A stretch of 64,000 nt of DNA. Origin: Corynebacterium frankenforstense DSM 45800 (GTDB taxonomy: Bacteria; Actinomycetota; Actinomycetes; Mycobacteriales; Mycobacteriaceae). The stretch is from contig NZ_CP009247.1 of the NCBI RefSeq assembly GCF_001941485.1, forward strand, positions 1,426,001 through 1,490,000. The letters are read 5' to 3'. The notes under the pieces were generated by a model. That model was not told where the DNA came from and ran no database searches. It saw only the letters and a program-made list of their open reading frames with translations. Both the position numbers and the translations under genes were made by a program. The stretch's first letter is position 1. Each line of letters begins with the position of its first letter. Below, piece by piece: positions 17,203 to 25,954 of this stretch.

Positions 17203-19779
17203 CTAGTGCGCGGCCGCCTCCCAGTTCTCGCCGACGCCGACGCTGACCTCGAGCGGCACGCGCAGCTCGATCGCGCCGTCCATCTCGGTGCGCAGGATGT
17301 CGGTGACCTCCTCGCGCTCGCCGGCGGCGACCTCGACAACGAGCTCGTCGTGGACCTGCAGCAGCACCCGCGAGGAGAGCCCCCGCTCGCGCAGCGCGCG
17401 GTCGACGCGGATCATGGCGACCTTGATGATGTCGGCCGCCGTGCCCTGGATCGGGGCGTTGAGGGCGGCGCGCTCGGCGTTCTCGCGGGCGATGCGGTTG
17501 GTGCTGGCCAGCTCCGGCAGGTAGCGGCGCCGGCCGAAGACGGTGGAGGTGTAGCCGTCGCGGCGGGCGACCTCGACCACACCCTCGAGGTAGTCCTTGA
17601 CCCCGCCGAAGCGCTCGAAGTAGCTGTCCATGATGGACTTCGCCTCGCCGGGCGCGATGCCCAGCTGCTGGGACAGTCCGTAGGCCGACAGCCCGTAGGC
17701 CAGGCCGTAGCTCATGGCCTTGACCCGGCGGCGCAGCTCCGGGGTGACCTGGTCGACGGGCACGTCGAAGACGCGGGAGCCGACGAAGTTGTGCAGGTCC
17801 TCGCCGCCCCGGTAGGCCTCGATCAGCCCGGCGTCGCGGGAGAGGTGCGCCATCACACGCATCTCGATCTGCGAGTAGTCGGCGGTGACCAGGCACTCGA
17901 AGTCCGGGCCGACGGTGAACGCGGAGCGGATCTTGCGCCCGGCCGGGGTGCGCACGGGGATGTTCTGCAGGTTCGGGTCGGTCGAGGAGAGCCGGCCGGT
18001 CGAGGTGACCGTCTGGTGGAAGGTGGTGTGGATGCGCCCGTCGGAGCCGACCGACTTGATCAGGCCCTCCAGCGTCGACTTCATCTTCTGGTACTCACGG
18101 TGGGCCAGCAGGTGGTCGAGGAACGGGTGCGGGTGCTTGGCCGCCAGCTGCTCGATCTCCTTGGCCGCCGTGGAGTAACCGGTCTTCGTCTTCTTCGTCT
18201 TGGGCATGCCGAGAGTCTCGAAGAGGACGACCTGGAGCTGCTTGGGGCTCGACAGGTTCAGCTCGGGGTCGCCGGCGATCTCGCGGGCGGCCTCCTCCTC
18301 GTGGGCCACGGAGTCCTCGAAGCCGGCGAGCTGCTCGCGCAGCACGTCGATGTCCACGGCGATGCCCGTGGCCTCCATGCGCGCCAGGATCCCCACCAGC
18401 GGCAGCTCCATGTCCAGGTAGAGCTCGTAGGCGTCGATGCCCTGCAGCTCCTCGACCAGTTCGGCGGAGAGCTCCAGGACGGCCGCGGCCCGGTCGACGT
18501 CGCGCTCGCCGAGCGAGCGGCGCAGGTGGCGCTGGTAGACGTCGTCGAGGGCGTAGGTGCGCTGGCCCGGGTGCAGCAGGTAGGTGGCCAGCAGGGTGTC
18601 GTGGGCCAGCCCGCCGAGCTCGAAGCCGCGCTCGGCCAGCCGGTGGATGAGGTCCTTGGCGCCGTGCACGAACTTGGGCGAGTCGCCGGCGAGCCACTCG
18701 GCGAGCCTGGCCTCCTCGGCCGCGTCCAGGTCGGCCAGTTCCAGCACCACGGCGCTGCGCGCGACGTCGGCAAGCACGAGCGTCTCCTCGCCCACGAGGT
18801 CGAGCGCGATCGGGCGCTCGCTCAACCACTCCACGCCGTCGTCGGAGACGGTGACGGCGTCGGGGGTGTCGTCGGCGGGCAGCTCGCCGTCGTCGTGCGG
18901 CACGACGGCCAGCACGCGCTCGCGCAGCTGGGTGCCGAACTCGAGCTCGTCGAACTTGGCGGCCACCTCGGCCACCTTCGCCTCACGGAAAGTCAACTCC
19001 TCGGGCTTGACCCCGAGGTCGAGGTCGGTGACCATCTGCGTCAGCCGACGGTTCATCCGCACCTGGTCGAGGCGCTCGCGCAGGTTGTCGCCGGTCTTTC
19101 CGGTGATCTCGTCGGCGTTGTCCAGCAGGCTCTCGAGGTCGCCGTACTTGAGGATCCACTTCTGCGCGGTCTTCTCGCCCACGCCCGGGATCTTCGGCAG
19201 GTTGTCGGAGGGGTCGCCGCGCAGCGCGGCGAAGTCCGGGTACTGCGCAGGCGTGAGCCCGTACTTCTCCTCGACGGCCTCCGGGGTGAAGCGGTGCAGC
19301 GTGGAGACCCCCTTGGTCGGGTAGAGCACGGTGGTGTTCTCGTCGACGAGCTGCAGGTAGTCACGGTCGCCGGTGACGATCAGGGTCTGGCCGAGCGCCT
19401 CGTCGCCGTCGGCGGCCGTGGCCAGGGTGGCAAGGATGTCGTCGGCCTCGTAGTTGTCCACGCTCAGCGTCGTGATGCCGAGGGTGCCCAGCACCTCCCG
19501 GATGATCTCCACCTGGCCGCGGAACGCCTCCGGGGCGGCCTCGCGCTGGGCCTTGTACTCCGGGAAGAGATCGGTGCGGAAGGTGTGGCGCCCGACGTCG
19601 AAGGCGACCGCGATGCGCGTGGGTTCCTCGTCGCGCAGCAGGCCGGCGAGCATGGACAGGAAGCCGTAGACCGCGTTCGTGTGCTGGCCGCCGGAGGTGG
19701 AGAACTTCTCCACCGGCAGAGCGTAGAAGGCGCGGAAGGCCATGGAGTGGCCGTCGATGAGCAGCAGTCGTTCCGTCAC
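17203..19779 (-). CDS. polA: DNA polymerase I
   Basis: An 858-residue polymerase for Okazaki-fragment maturation and repair synthesis. A 5' nuclease domain (residues 1-285, LLIDGHSMAFRAFYAL, NYEADDILATLA, GDRDYLQL) is followed by a degenerate 3'-5' exonuclease domain (about 310-480). The polymerase domain carries motif A VTADYSQIEMRV, the finger helix RRRVKAMSYGLAYG and motif C VLLQVHDELVVE. The first exonuclease motif reads ALDLVGEE and lacks the D-x-E metal pair, so proofreading is probably absent, as in mycobacterial PolA. GTG 19779 lies 8 nt after TAGACT (19793-19788), predicting a leaderless mRNA. Confidence 0.97.
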   Translation of the reverse strand: MTERLLLIDGHSMAFRAFYALPVEKFSTSGGQHTNAVYGFLSMLAGLLRDEEPTRIAVAFDVGRHTFRTDLFPEYKAQREAAPEAFRGQVEIIREVLGTLGITTLSVDNYEADDILATLATAADGDEALGQTLIVTGDRDYLQLVDENTTVLYPTKGVSTLHRFTPEAVEEKYGLTPAQYPDFAALRGDPSDNLPKIPGVGEKTAQKWILKYGDLESLLDNADEITGKTGDNLRERLDQVRMNRRLTQMVTDLDLGVKPEELTFREAKVAEVAAKFDELEFGTQLRERVLAVVPHDDGELPADDTPDAVTVSDDGVEWLSERPIALDLVGEETLVLADVARSAVVLELADLDAAEEARLAEWLAGDSPKFVHGAKDLIHRLAERGFELGGLAHDTLLATYLLHPGQRTYALDDVYQRHLRRSLGERDVDRAAAVLELSAELVEELQGIDAYELYLDMELPLVGILARMEATGIAVDIDVLREQLAGFEDSVAHEEEAAREIAGDPELNLSSPKQLQVVLFETLGMPKTKKTKTGYSTAAKEIEQLAAKHPHPFLDHLLAHREYQKMKSTLEGLIKSVGSDGRIHTTFHQTVTSTGRLSSTDPNLQNIPVRTPAGRKIRSAFTVGPDFECLVTADYSQIEMRVMAHLSRDAGLIEAYRGGEDLHNFVGSRVFDVPVDQVTPELRRRVKAMSYGLAYGLSAYGLSQQLGIAPGEAKSIMDSYFERFGGVKDYLEGVVEVARRDGYTSTVFGRRRYLPELASTNRIARENAERAALNAPIQGTAADIIKVAMIRVDRALRERGLSSRVLLQVHDELVVEVAAGEREEVTDILRTEMDGAIELRVPLEVSVGVGENWEAAAH

Positions 19780-19844
19780 GCCCGCCCAGTCTAAACAGCC
19801 GCGTTTATTCCGCGCGGTCCCGGTGCGCTAGCATTCCCCCGCAG

Positions 19845-19928
19845 GCCCCTGTGGCGGAATTGGTAGACGCGCCGCACTCAAAATGCGGTATCCGCGAGGA
19901 TGTGTGGGTTCGATTCCCACCGGGGGCA
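19845..19928 (+). tRNA. tRNA-Leu (anticodon CAA)
   Basis: An 84-nt class II tRNA. The acceptor stem GCCCCTG pairs with CGGGGGC, the anticodon stem CCGCA/TGCGG carries loop CTCAAAA (anticodon CAA, reads UUG), a variable arm of about 13 nt follows, and the T arm is GTGGG-TTCGATT-CCCAC. The discriminator is A; CCA is not fully encoded. TAGCAT at 19829-19834 is a plausible -10. Confidence 0.95.
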
Positions 19929-19935
19929 CCGCCGG

Positions 19936-19962
19936 AGGCGCCGCACCACGTGCGGCGCCTTT
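19936..19962 (+). terminator. Terminator of tRNA-Leu
   Basis: A perfect 11-bp stem AGGCGCCGCAC / GTGCGGCGCCT with loop CAC is followed by TTCT, 7 bp after the tRNA. Confidence 0.88.
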
Positions 19963-19982
19963 CTGCTGCCCCCGCCACCCCC

Positions 19983-20000
19983 GATTGCCGACGTCGCGCC
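19983..20000 (+). repeat. Dispersed short motif, copy 3
   Basis: GATTGCCGACGTCGCGCC, just after the tRNA-Leu terminator. A small hairpin TTACC-N6-GGTAA and a partially complementary CGTCGGGC follow, so a larger fold is possible. Confidence 0.7.
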
Positions 20001-20102
20001 CCTTACCGTGGGCGGTAACCGTCGGGCGCGGCGCCGTTCGGGGGTGCAGAACCGCTGCTAGGCTGGGTGGGTCAAGATCCGCTCGTAACTGGAGGTAGCC
20101 CC

Positions 20103-20153
20103 GTGCGTCGCCCCCTGTCCATGACCCGCCCGCCCGGGAGCGTGGTGCGCTAG
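20103..20153 (+). CDS. Possible 16-codon upstream reading frame
   Basis: GTG 20103 has an excellent ribosome site (GGAGGTAG, 20090-20097) and encodes MRRPLSMTRPPGSVVR, ending in TAG directly before the ATG of the DUF368 gene. The two are in the same frame, so this is either a translated leader that feeds ribosomes onto the main start or an N-terminal extension broken by an amber codon. The main ATG has only a weak, distant site (GGGAG). A TAGGCT -10 candidate lies near 20058. Confidence 0.5.
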   Translation: MRRPLSMTRPPGSVVR

Positions 20154-21059
20154 ATGTCCCGTCCGGTATCCGTCGTCCTCGACTTCGTCCGCGGTGGGCT
20201 GATCGGCCTCGCGGAGCTCGTGCCCGGCATCTCCGGCGGCACCGTCGCCCTGATCGTCGGCATCTACGAGCGCGCCCTGCACAACGGCAGCCTCCTGCTC
20301 GACCTGGCCAAGGAGCGCACCCGCGAGGCGGCCCGCCGCATCGACTGGCTGTTCCTGGCCGCCGTCGGTGTCGGCATGGTCACCGCCGTGTTCACCATGT
20401 CCTCCGTGCTGCACGGCTTCGTCGACGGCCACCCGCAGATCGCCCGCGGCCTCTTCCTCGGCATGGTCGCCGTCTCCATCCTCGTGCCGGTCGGCATGAT
20501 GGACCGCCGGCACGTGCGCGAGCGCCTGCCGTTGCTCGTGGTGCTCTTCCTTCTGGGCGCGGCCGCGGCGTTCTTCGGCACCGGATTCACCTCGGCCCCA
20601 CGCGAGGACCCCTCGCTGGTCATCCTGTTCTTCGCGGGAATGATCGCCGTCTGCGCCCTGGTGCTGCCGGGTCTCTCGGGCTCCTTCCTGCTGCTGGCCT
20701 TCGGCCTCTATCAGCCGGTGATGGGCTCGCTCTCGGCGCGCGAGTGGCCGGTGATCATCACCTTCGCCCTCGGCGCGCTGCTCGGCCTGGTGCTCTTCGT
20801 GCGCGTTTTGGACCACCTGATGTCCGAGCACCGGACGGTGACGCTTACTGTCATGGCAGGGCTCATGGCCGGCTCCCTGCGCGCGCTGTGGCCCTGGCAG
20901 AACGACGACGCCGCGCTGCTGGCCCCCTCGGGCAACGTCGGTCCGGTGCTCGTCGCGGTGGCCGTCGGTGCGGCACTCGTCGCCGCCCTGCTGGTCACCG
21001 ACCACGTTCTCGAGTCCCGTGGCTCGAAGGTCGTCACAGAGAAAGATCCGGAGGCCTGA
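20154..21059 (+). CDS. popT: DUF368 membrane protein, polyprenyl-phosphate translocase PopT family
   Basis: A 301-residue polytopic protein of the DUF368 family, whose members (PopT) were shown to return undecaprenyl phosphate across the membrane for reuse in cell-wall synthesis. Visible family features are the start GGLIGLAELVPGISGGTVALI and the mirrored second-half motif ALVLPGLSGSFLLLAFGLY, an internal duplication of the P-G-[IL]-S-G motif. About eight hydrophobic segments are present. In corynebacteria the carrier would be decaprenyl or undecaprenyl phosphate (inference). The stop is 2 bp before an ABC-transporter gene, so they may be cotranscribed by chance of position. Confidence 0.85.
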   Translation: MSRPVSVVLDFVRGGLIGLAELVPGISGGTVALIVGIYERALHNGSLLLDLAKERTREAARRIDWLFLAAVGVGMVTAVFTMSSVLHGFVDGHPQIARGLFLGMVAVSILVPVGMMDRRHVRERLPLLVVLFLLGAAAAFFGTGFTSAPREDPSLVILFFAGMIAVCALVLPGLSGSFLLLAFGLYQPVMGSLSAREWPVIITFALGALLGLVLFVRVLDHLMSEHRTVTLTVMAGLMAGSLRALWPWQNDDAALLAPSGNVGPVLVAVAVGAALVAALLVTDHVLESRGSKVVTEKDPEA

Positions 21060-21061
21060 CA

Positions 21062-21985
21062 ATGACCGCCTCAACGCTGCGCCGCCCGCTGCGCACGCTG
21101 GCCGGTGCCGTCACCGCGCTCGCCTGCGTGCTGGGCCTGAGCGCGTGCGTGACCAACGAGGAGACCGGCCACCCCGCCGGCTGGGAGGAGATCGCTCCCC
21201 CGGCCGACCCGCAGGTGCAGGCGCTGGTCCCCGAGGAGATCGCCGTCCGCGGCTCCATCTCCATCGGCACCAACCCGCCGTTCGCCCCCTTCGAGTTCAA
21301 GGACTCGCAGGGCAACATCATCGGCTTCGAGATGGACCTCGCCGCCGCCGTCGCCTCCGTGATGGGGCTCGACCTGGAGATCCGCCAGCAGGACTTCGCC
21401 ATGATCCTGCCGGCGATCAACGGCGGCACCATCGACTTCGGCGCGACGGGCTTCACCGACACCGAGGAGCGCCGGCAGGGCTTCGACTTCATCGACCACC
21501 TCTACGCCGGCATCCAGTGGGCGCAGCAGTCCGGAAAGCCCCCGGTGGACCCGGACAACGCCTGCGGGCTGACGGTCGCGGTGCAGCGCACCACGGTCGC
21601 CGAGACCGACGACGTGCGCCCGAAGTCCGCGGAGTGCGAGGCCCGCGGCGAGAAGCCGATCGAGATCCTGTCCTACGAGACCGCCGACCAGGCCGCCACC
21701 GCCCTGGTGGTCGGCCGCGCCGACGCGCTCTCGGCGGACTCCCCGATCACCGCCTGGGCCATCGAGCGCGCCGACGGCAAGATCACCACCACCGGTGACG
21801 TCTTCGCCGCCGCGCCCTACGGCTTCGCCACCCCGAAGGGCTCGCAGCTGACCGACGCCGTCGCCGCGGCGATGCAGGTGCTCATCGACTCCGGCGACTA
21901 CGAGCGCATCATGGCGCAGTGGAACATCACCGACGGCCTGGTCGACCAGGCCCTGATCAACGAGGAACCGGCTGATATCCGATGA
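21062..21985 (+). CDS. Amino-acid ABC transporter substrate-binding lipoprotein
   Basis: A 307-residue family 3 solute-binding protein. The signal peptide (residues 1-30, basic start then AGAVTALACVLGLSAC) ends in a lipobox LSAC, so the mature protein is lipid-anchored at Cys. Binding-protein blocks ISIGTNPPFAPFEF, GFEMDLAAAVASVMGLDLEI and GTIDFGATGFTDTEERRQGFDF are typical for polar amino acids. It is the first gene of the binding protein-permease-ATPase set; its stop overlaps the permease start by 4 bp. The exact amino acid is not readable. Confidence 0.92.
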   Translation: MTASTLRRPLRTLAGAVTALACVLGLSACVTNEETGHPAGWEEIAPPADPQVQALVPEEIAVRGSISIGTNPPFAPFEFKDSQGNIIGFEMDLAAAVASVMGLDLEIRQQDFAMILPAINGGTIDFGATGFTDTEERRQGFDFIDHLYAGIQWAQQSGKPPVDPDNACGLTVAVQRTTVAETDDVRPKSAECEARGEKPIEILSYETADQAATALVVGRADALSADSPITAWAIERADGKITTTGDVFAAAPYGFATPKGSQLTDAVAAAMQVLIDSGDYERIMAQWNITDGLVDQALINEEPADIR

Positions 21986-22920
21986 CTGAAAACGCACAGA
22001 CTCAGCCCGCGCCCATCCGCGCGGTGCCGCTGAAGCACCCGGGCCGCTGGGTGACCGCCGCGATCGTGGTCGGGCTGGCCGCCTGGTTCCTCATCGGCGC
22101 GGCCACCAACGAGGCCTACGGGTGGGACACCTACTTCGCCTACCTCTTCGACAGCCGCATCGTCACCGCGGCGGGCCACACCATCGCGATCACCACGCTC
22201 GCGATGGTCCTCGGCGTCGTCGGCGGCGTGCTGCTGGCCGTGATGCGCATGTCGCCCAACCCGGTGCTGCGCGTGGTCGCCTGGGGCTTCCTGTGGGTCT
22301 TCCGCGGGACCCCGATCTACGTCCAGCTGGTCTTCTGGGGCCTGCTCGGCTCCATCTACCAGGTCATCGCCGTCGGCCCCGTCGAGATCAGCGTCGAGGC
22401 CGTGCTGAGCAACATGTTCCTGCTCGCCGTGCTCGGCCTGGGCCTCAACGAGGCCGCCTACATGGCGGAGATCGTCCGCTCCGGCATCCAGGCCGTCCCC
22501 GAGGGCCAGCTCGAGGCCTCCAAGGCGCTCGGCATGGGCTGGTGGATGACGATGCGGCGCACGGTGATGCCGCAGGCGATGCGCATCATCATCCCGCCGA
22601 CCGGCAACGAGTTCATCTCGCTGCTGAAGACCACCTCGCTGGTCGTGGCCATCCCCTACACCCACGAGCTCTACGGCCGCTCGCTGGACATCGCCAACGC
22701 GCTGTTCCAGCCGGTGCCGCTGCTGCTGGTGGCCGCCTCCTGGTACCTGGTGATCACCTCGCTGTTCATGATCGGCCAGCACTACCTGGAGAAGTACTAC
22801 GAGCGCGGCTCCACCCGTGAGCTGACCGGCCGTCAGCTGGCCGCACTCGCCGACGCCGAGGGCTCGCTGCCCGGAAACGTCACCGTCATCCCCGAACCGG
22901 AACGGAGGGCCAAGAAGTGA
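21982..22920 (+). CDS. Amino-acid ABC transporter permease (HisM/GlnP family)
   Basis: A 312-residue membrane subunit. The EAA-type coupling motif is [20 protein letters not shown], continuing into [12 protein letters not shown], where it docks with the ATPase. The N-terminal [21 protein letters not shown] and [13 protein letters not shown] blocks fit the polar amino-acid subfamily. About six membrane segments are visible. One permease gene implies a homodimeric channel. It overlaps the upstream gene by 4 bp and the ATPase gene by 4 bp (GTGA). Confidence 0.93.
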   Translation: MTENAQTQPAPIRAVPLKHPGRWVTAAIVVGLAAWFLIGAATNEAYGWDTYFAYLFDSRIVTAAGHTIAITTLAMVLGVVGGVLLAVMRMSPNPVLRVVAWGFLWVFRGTPIYVQLVFWGLLGSIYQVIAVGPVEISVEAVLSNMFLLAVLGLGLNEAAYMAEIVRSGIQAVPEGQLEASKALGMGWWMTMRRTVMPQAMRIIIPPTGNEFISLLKTTSLVVAIPYTHELYGRSLDIANALFQPVPLLLVAASWYLVITSLFMIGQHYLEKYYERGSTRELTGRQLAALADAEGSLPGNVTVIPEPERRAKK

Positions 22921-23720
22921 CCCAGCCCAACAACAACGCCGCCGGCGCGGGCGCCGCGACCCCGATGATCGACGCCCAGCAGGTCTGCAAGTCCTTCGGC
23001 CAGCTGCAGGTGCTCAAGGGCATCGACATGACCGTGCCCGCCGGTTCCGTGACCTGCCTGATCGGCCCCTCGGGCTCCGGCAAGTCGACGTTCCTGCGCT
23101 GCGTGAACCACCTCGAGAAAGTCACCGCCGGGCGCCTCTACGTCGACGGTGAGCTCATCGGATACCGGGAGAAGGAGGGCACGCTCTACGAGATCTCCGA
23201 GAAGGAGGCCGCCCTCCAGCGCGCCGACATCGGCATGGTCTTCCAGAACTTCAACCTCTTCCCCCACCGCACCGCCCTGGAGAACATCACCGAGGCCCCG
23301 GTGCACGTCAAGGGCATCGACTCCGGTGAGGCCGAGCGCCACGCCCGCGAGCTGCTCGACATGGTCGGGCTCGGCCACAAGGCCGACGCCTACCCGGCGC
23401 AGCTCTCCGGCGGCCAGCAGCAGCGCGTGGCGATCGCCCGCGCGGTGGCCATGCGCCCGAAGCTGATGCTCTTCGACGAGCCGACCTCGGCGCTCGACCC
23501 CGAGCTGGTCGGCGAGGTGCTGCGCGTGATGAAGCAGCTCGCCGCCGACGGCATGACCATGCTCGTGGTCACCCACGAGATGGGCTTCGCCCACGAGGTC
23601 GCCGACCAGGTGGTCTTCATGGCCGACGGCCGCATCGTCGAGCGCGGCACCCCGGCCGAGGTGCTCGACGACCCGCAGGAGGAGCGCACGCAGTCGTTTC
23701 TCTCCAACCTGCTCAAGTAG
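22917..23720 (+). CDS. Amino-acid ABC transporter ATP-binding protein
   Basis: A 267-residue ABC ATPase. Walker A is GPSGSGKST, the Q-loop [10 protein letters not shown], the signature LSGGQQQR, Walker [16 protein letters not shown] and the H-loop VVTHEMGF. This combination is the GlnQ/HisP polar amino-acid subfamily. A short insertion ([19 protein letters not shown]) lies between Walker A and the Q-loop, as in several actinobacterial members. GTG 22917 overlaps the permease stop. A strong terminator follows 50 bp later. Confidence 0.94.
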   Translation: MTQPNNNAAGAGAATPMIDAQQVCKSFGQLQVLKGIDMTVPAGSVTCLIGPSGSGKSTFLRCVNHLEKVTAGRLYVDGELIGYREKEGTLYEISEKEAALQRADIGMVFQNFNLFPHRTALENITEAPVHVKGIDSGEAERHARELLDMVGLGHKADAYPAQLSGGQQQRVAIARAVAMRPKLMLFDEPTSALDPELVGEVLRVMKQLAADGMTMLVVTHEMGFAHEVADQVVFMADGRIVERGTPAEVLDDPQEERTQSFLSNLLK

Positions 23721-23769
23721 CTGCCCGCCCGCGCGGCAGGCGCACCGCCGCCACGGCCGGGCACAAGAG

Positions 23770-23800
23770 AACCGGGGCCACCCCATCGGTGGCCCCGGTT
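23770..23800. terminator. Bidirectional terminator after the ABC transporter
   Basis: A perfect 13-bp stem AACCGGGGCCACC / GGTGGCCCCGGTT with loop CCATC, followed by TTCC on the plus strand. It sits between the converging ABC and TSUP genes. Confidence 0.88.
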
Positions 23801-23816
23801 TTCCGCTGTCTGCGGC

Positions 23817-24578
23817 TCAGCTCAAGAGCCCTGAGGCGCCGCGGACCAGCACGGTCAGCCCGCCGAGGGCGGCGAGCGCCAGCGCCAGCGCGTGCGCCTT
23901 GTCGCGGGGGATGTGCCGCGAGAGCCGCGTGCCGGCCCAGATGCCCAGCAGCATGCCCACCAGGCCCGCCGGCCACAGCCAGGGGTTGACCACCGTCAGG
24001 TCGCCGGCGCCGGTGACCAGCTTGATCACCACGCTGATGAAGCCGGCCACCACGAAGAGCGGCTGCAGGGTCGCGGCGTAGACGCGCTGGTCCCACCGCG
24101 CGGCCTGGGCGTAGACGGTGATCGCCGGCCCGGCGATGCCGGCCAGCGTGTTCATGAAGCCGCCGATGGCCCCGGAGATCAGCGCGGGGGCCTTCCCGCG
24201 CGGGGTGGGCACCCACCGCAGCCCGAAGGTCACCACGCCCAGGGCGATGAGCAGCAGCGAGCCGACGACGACCTGCAGCAGGTCCGGGGAGAACTCGCGG
24301 ACGACGATCGCGCCCGGCACCGCGCCGACGACCAGGGTGGAGCCGACGAGCAGGAACTTGCGCAGGTCGATGTTGCGCCAGGTCGTCGCCGTGACGATCG
24401 TCGCGTTGACCACGGCGAGCACGTTGATGACCAGGATGCCCTCGACGGGGCCGAGCAGCAGGCTGACCACCGGGCCGCCGACCAGGCCGAGGCCCATGCC
24501 GGAGACGCGCTGCATGGTCGCGCCGATGAGGATGGTCACCAGGAGGATGAGCACCACCCCGGTTCCCGTTCCGACCAC
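23817..24578 (-). CDS. TSUP/TauE-SafE family membrane transporter
   Basis: A 253-residue polytopic protein of the TauE/SafE family, which exports or imports sulfur-containing and other small organic anions. Family features include the first segment with GMGLGLVGGPVVSLLLGP and the repeat-second motif ISGAIGGFMNTLAGIAGPAITVY. Eight hydrophobic segments are visible. The start is taken as GTG 24578, 5 bp beyond the coaD stop; longer forms would overlap coaD. It follows coaD-rsmD on the same strand. The substrate cannot be assigned. Confidence 0.87.
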   Translation of the reverse strand: MVGTGTGVVLILLVTILIGATMQRVSGMGLGLVGGPVVSLLLGPVEGILVINVLAVVNATIVTATTWRNIDLRKFLLVGSTLVVGAVPGAIVVREFSPDLLQVVVGSLLLIALGVVTFGLRWVPTPRGKAPALISGAIGGFMNTLAGIAGPAITVYAQAARWDQRVYAATLQPLFVVAGFISVVIKLVTGAGDLTVVNPWLWPAGLVGMLLGIWAGTRLSRHIPRDKAHALALALAALGGLTVLVRGASGLLS

Positions 24579-24583
24579 GGGGC

Positions 24584-25081
24584 TCAGGCCTTCTCTCCGC
24601 TGTCGAGGGCGCGGTACTTCTCGCGCACCGCGGCGACCACGTGGTCGGGCATGAGCCCGGAGACGTCGCCGCCGTAGCGGGCGACCTCCTTGCACAGCGT
24701 CGAGGAGACGTAGCCGTACTTCTCGTCGGTGAGCAGGAAGAAGGTCTCCACCCCGGTCAGCCGGCGGTTCATCTGCGCCATCGGCAGCTCGTAGTCGTAG
24801 TCGAGCGAGGAGCGCAGTCCCTTGACCAGGGCGTCGACGCCGTGGGCGGTGGTGTAGTCGACCAGGAGGCCGCCCCAGGTGTCCACGTCCACGTTGGGCA
24901 GGTGCTCGACGGCGCGGCGGATGAGCTCCATGCGCTCGTCGACGGTGAACAGCCCGGTGTTCTTGTTCGGGTTGGCGGTCACCAGCACCGTCAGCTGGTC
25001 GACGTGCGCGGCGGCGCGCTCGAAGATGGACAGGTGTCCCAGGGTGATCGGGTCGAAGGACCCGGGGCAGACGGCTTTCAC
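24584..25081 (-). CDS. coaD: Phosphopantetheine adenylyltransferase
   Basis: A 165-residue nucleotidyltransferase that transfers AMP from ATP to 4'-phosphopantetheine, the penultimate step of coenzyme A synthesis. The hallmark GSFDPITLGHLSIFERAA (residues 7-24) has the T/HxGH site, and VKGLRSSLDYDYELPMAQMNR and SSTLCKEVARYGGDV are conserved. GTG 25081 is preceded by GAGAG and a further GAGGAGG. It lies downstream of rsmD with a 75-bp gap. Confidence 0.97.
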   Translation of the reverse strand: MKAVCPGSFDPITLGHLSIFERAAAHVDQLTVLVTANPNKNTGLFTVDERMELIRRAVEHLPNVDVDTWGGLLVDYTTAHGVDALVKGLRSSLDYDYELPMAQMNRRLTGVETFFLLTDEKYGYVSSTLCKEVARYGGDVSGLMPDHVVAAVREKYRALDSGEKA

Positions 25082-25156
25082 GGCTCTCTCGGCCTCCTCG
25101 TTCGGATCAGTCAGTTCAACGGCGCCGGCACGCCCGGTGCCCGCACGTCCGCGCGC

Positions 25157-25729
25157 TCAGCTCTCGGCGCGCTCGAAGACGGCGACGTCCATGCGCGCGA
25201 TGCCGTAGGTGCGCTTCTTCAGTTTCTGCCGCGTGGGTTCGAACCCCTCGGGCCAGGTGGTCTCCTCGTCGGCGGCGCGGCGCTCCACGGCGACCACCGC
25301 GACGTCGGCAAGCACGGGCTCGAGCGCGGCCAGCACCTTGCGCACGGTGGAGGCGCGTACGTCGTAGGGCGGGTCGGCGAGCACCATGTCGAAGCGCCCG
25401 CGCGGCGCGCGGCGCAGGTAGGCGAAGACGTCCTCCTGCTCGATGAGCGCCCCGGGAAGCCCGACGGCCTCCGCGTTGGTGCGGGCGACCGAGCAGGCGG
25501 CGGCCGAGGAGTCGACGAGCACGGCCTCGGCCGCGCCGCGGCTGAGCGCCTCGAGGCCCAGCGCGCCGGAGCCGGCGTAGAGGTCGAGCACGTGGCGGCC
25601 CTCGACGCCGAAGCGGGACTCCAGCGAGGAGAACAGGCCCTCCTTGGCGCGGTCGGCGGTGGGCCGGGTGCCCTCGGGCGCCTCGGCGAGCCTGCGGCCG
25701 CGGGCGGCGCCGGCGACGATGCGCGGCAT
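25157..25729 (-). CDS. rsmD: 16S rRNA (guanine966-N2)-methyltransferase
   Basis: A 190-residue Rossmann-fold methyltransferase that modifies G966 in 16S rRNA during 30S assembly. The SAM-binding loop is LDLYAGSGALGLEALSRGA and the catalytic motif is LADPPYD (D-P-P-Y); the N-terminal PRIVAGAARGRRL and RPTADRAKEGLFSSL are family blocks. ATG 25729 overlaps the stop of the upstream biotinyl protein gene (TAATG), so translation is coupled. rsmD-coaD order is conserved in many bacteria. Confidence 0.96.
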   Translation of the reverse strand: MPRIVAGAARGRRLAEAPEGTRPTADRAKEGLFSSLESRFGVEGRHVLDLYAGSGALGLEALSRGAAEAVLVDSSAAACSVARTNAEAVGLPGALIEQEDVFAYLRRAPRGRFDMVLADPPYDVRASTVRKVLAALEPVLADVAVVAVERRAADEETTWPEGFEPTRQKLKKRTYGIARMDVAVFERAES

Positions 25730-25944
25730 TACTTCCGCTCGCCCAGGGTCAGGATGCGGTCGCCGCCGCCCACATCGGTGAAATCCTCGCGGTCGACGTC
25801 GGTGACGACGCCGGGGCCCGGGGCGTCGACGCTCGCCTCGAGCTTGGCGGCCTCGATGGTCGCCAGGTGGTCGCCCGTGTCGACGGTGTCGCCGACCGCG
25901 ACGTGATACCGGATGGTTCCGGCGAAGGGTGCGTGAATCTCCAT
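25729..25944 (-). CDS. Small biotin/lipoyl-attachment domain protein
   Basis: A 71-residue stand-alone biotinyl/lipoyl fold: MEIHAPFAGTIRYHV, GDTVDTGDHLATIEAAKLEASV, then APGPGVVTDV. The attachment Lys lies in EAAKLEA instead of the usual E-A-M-K-M, so both flanking methionines are replaced and modification is uncertain. Such proteins sit between recG and rsmD in corynebacteria and mycobacteria and are often named as acyl-CoA carboxylase carrier subunits; no carboxylase is nearby here. ATG 25944 has a weak ribosome site and lies 10 bp beyond the recG stop. Confidence 0.85.
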   Translation of the reverse strand: MEIHAPFAGTIRYHVAVGDTVDTGDHLATIEAAKLEASVDAPGPGVVTDVDREDFTDVGGGDRILTLGERK

Positions 25945-25954
25945 GGGCACCAGC

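Noticed and set aside
18759..18774. The dispersed motif inside polA as an independent element
   Set aside because: Here it encodes the in-frame LADVA expected of the domain, so it may be coincidence; kept only as supporting evidence.
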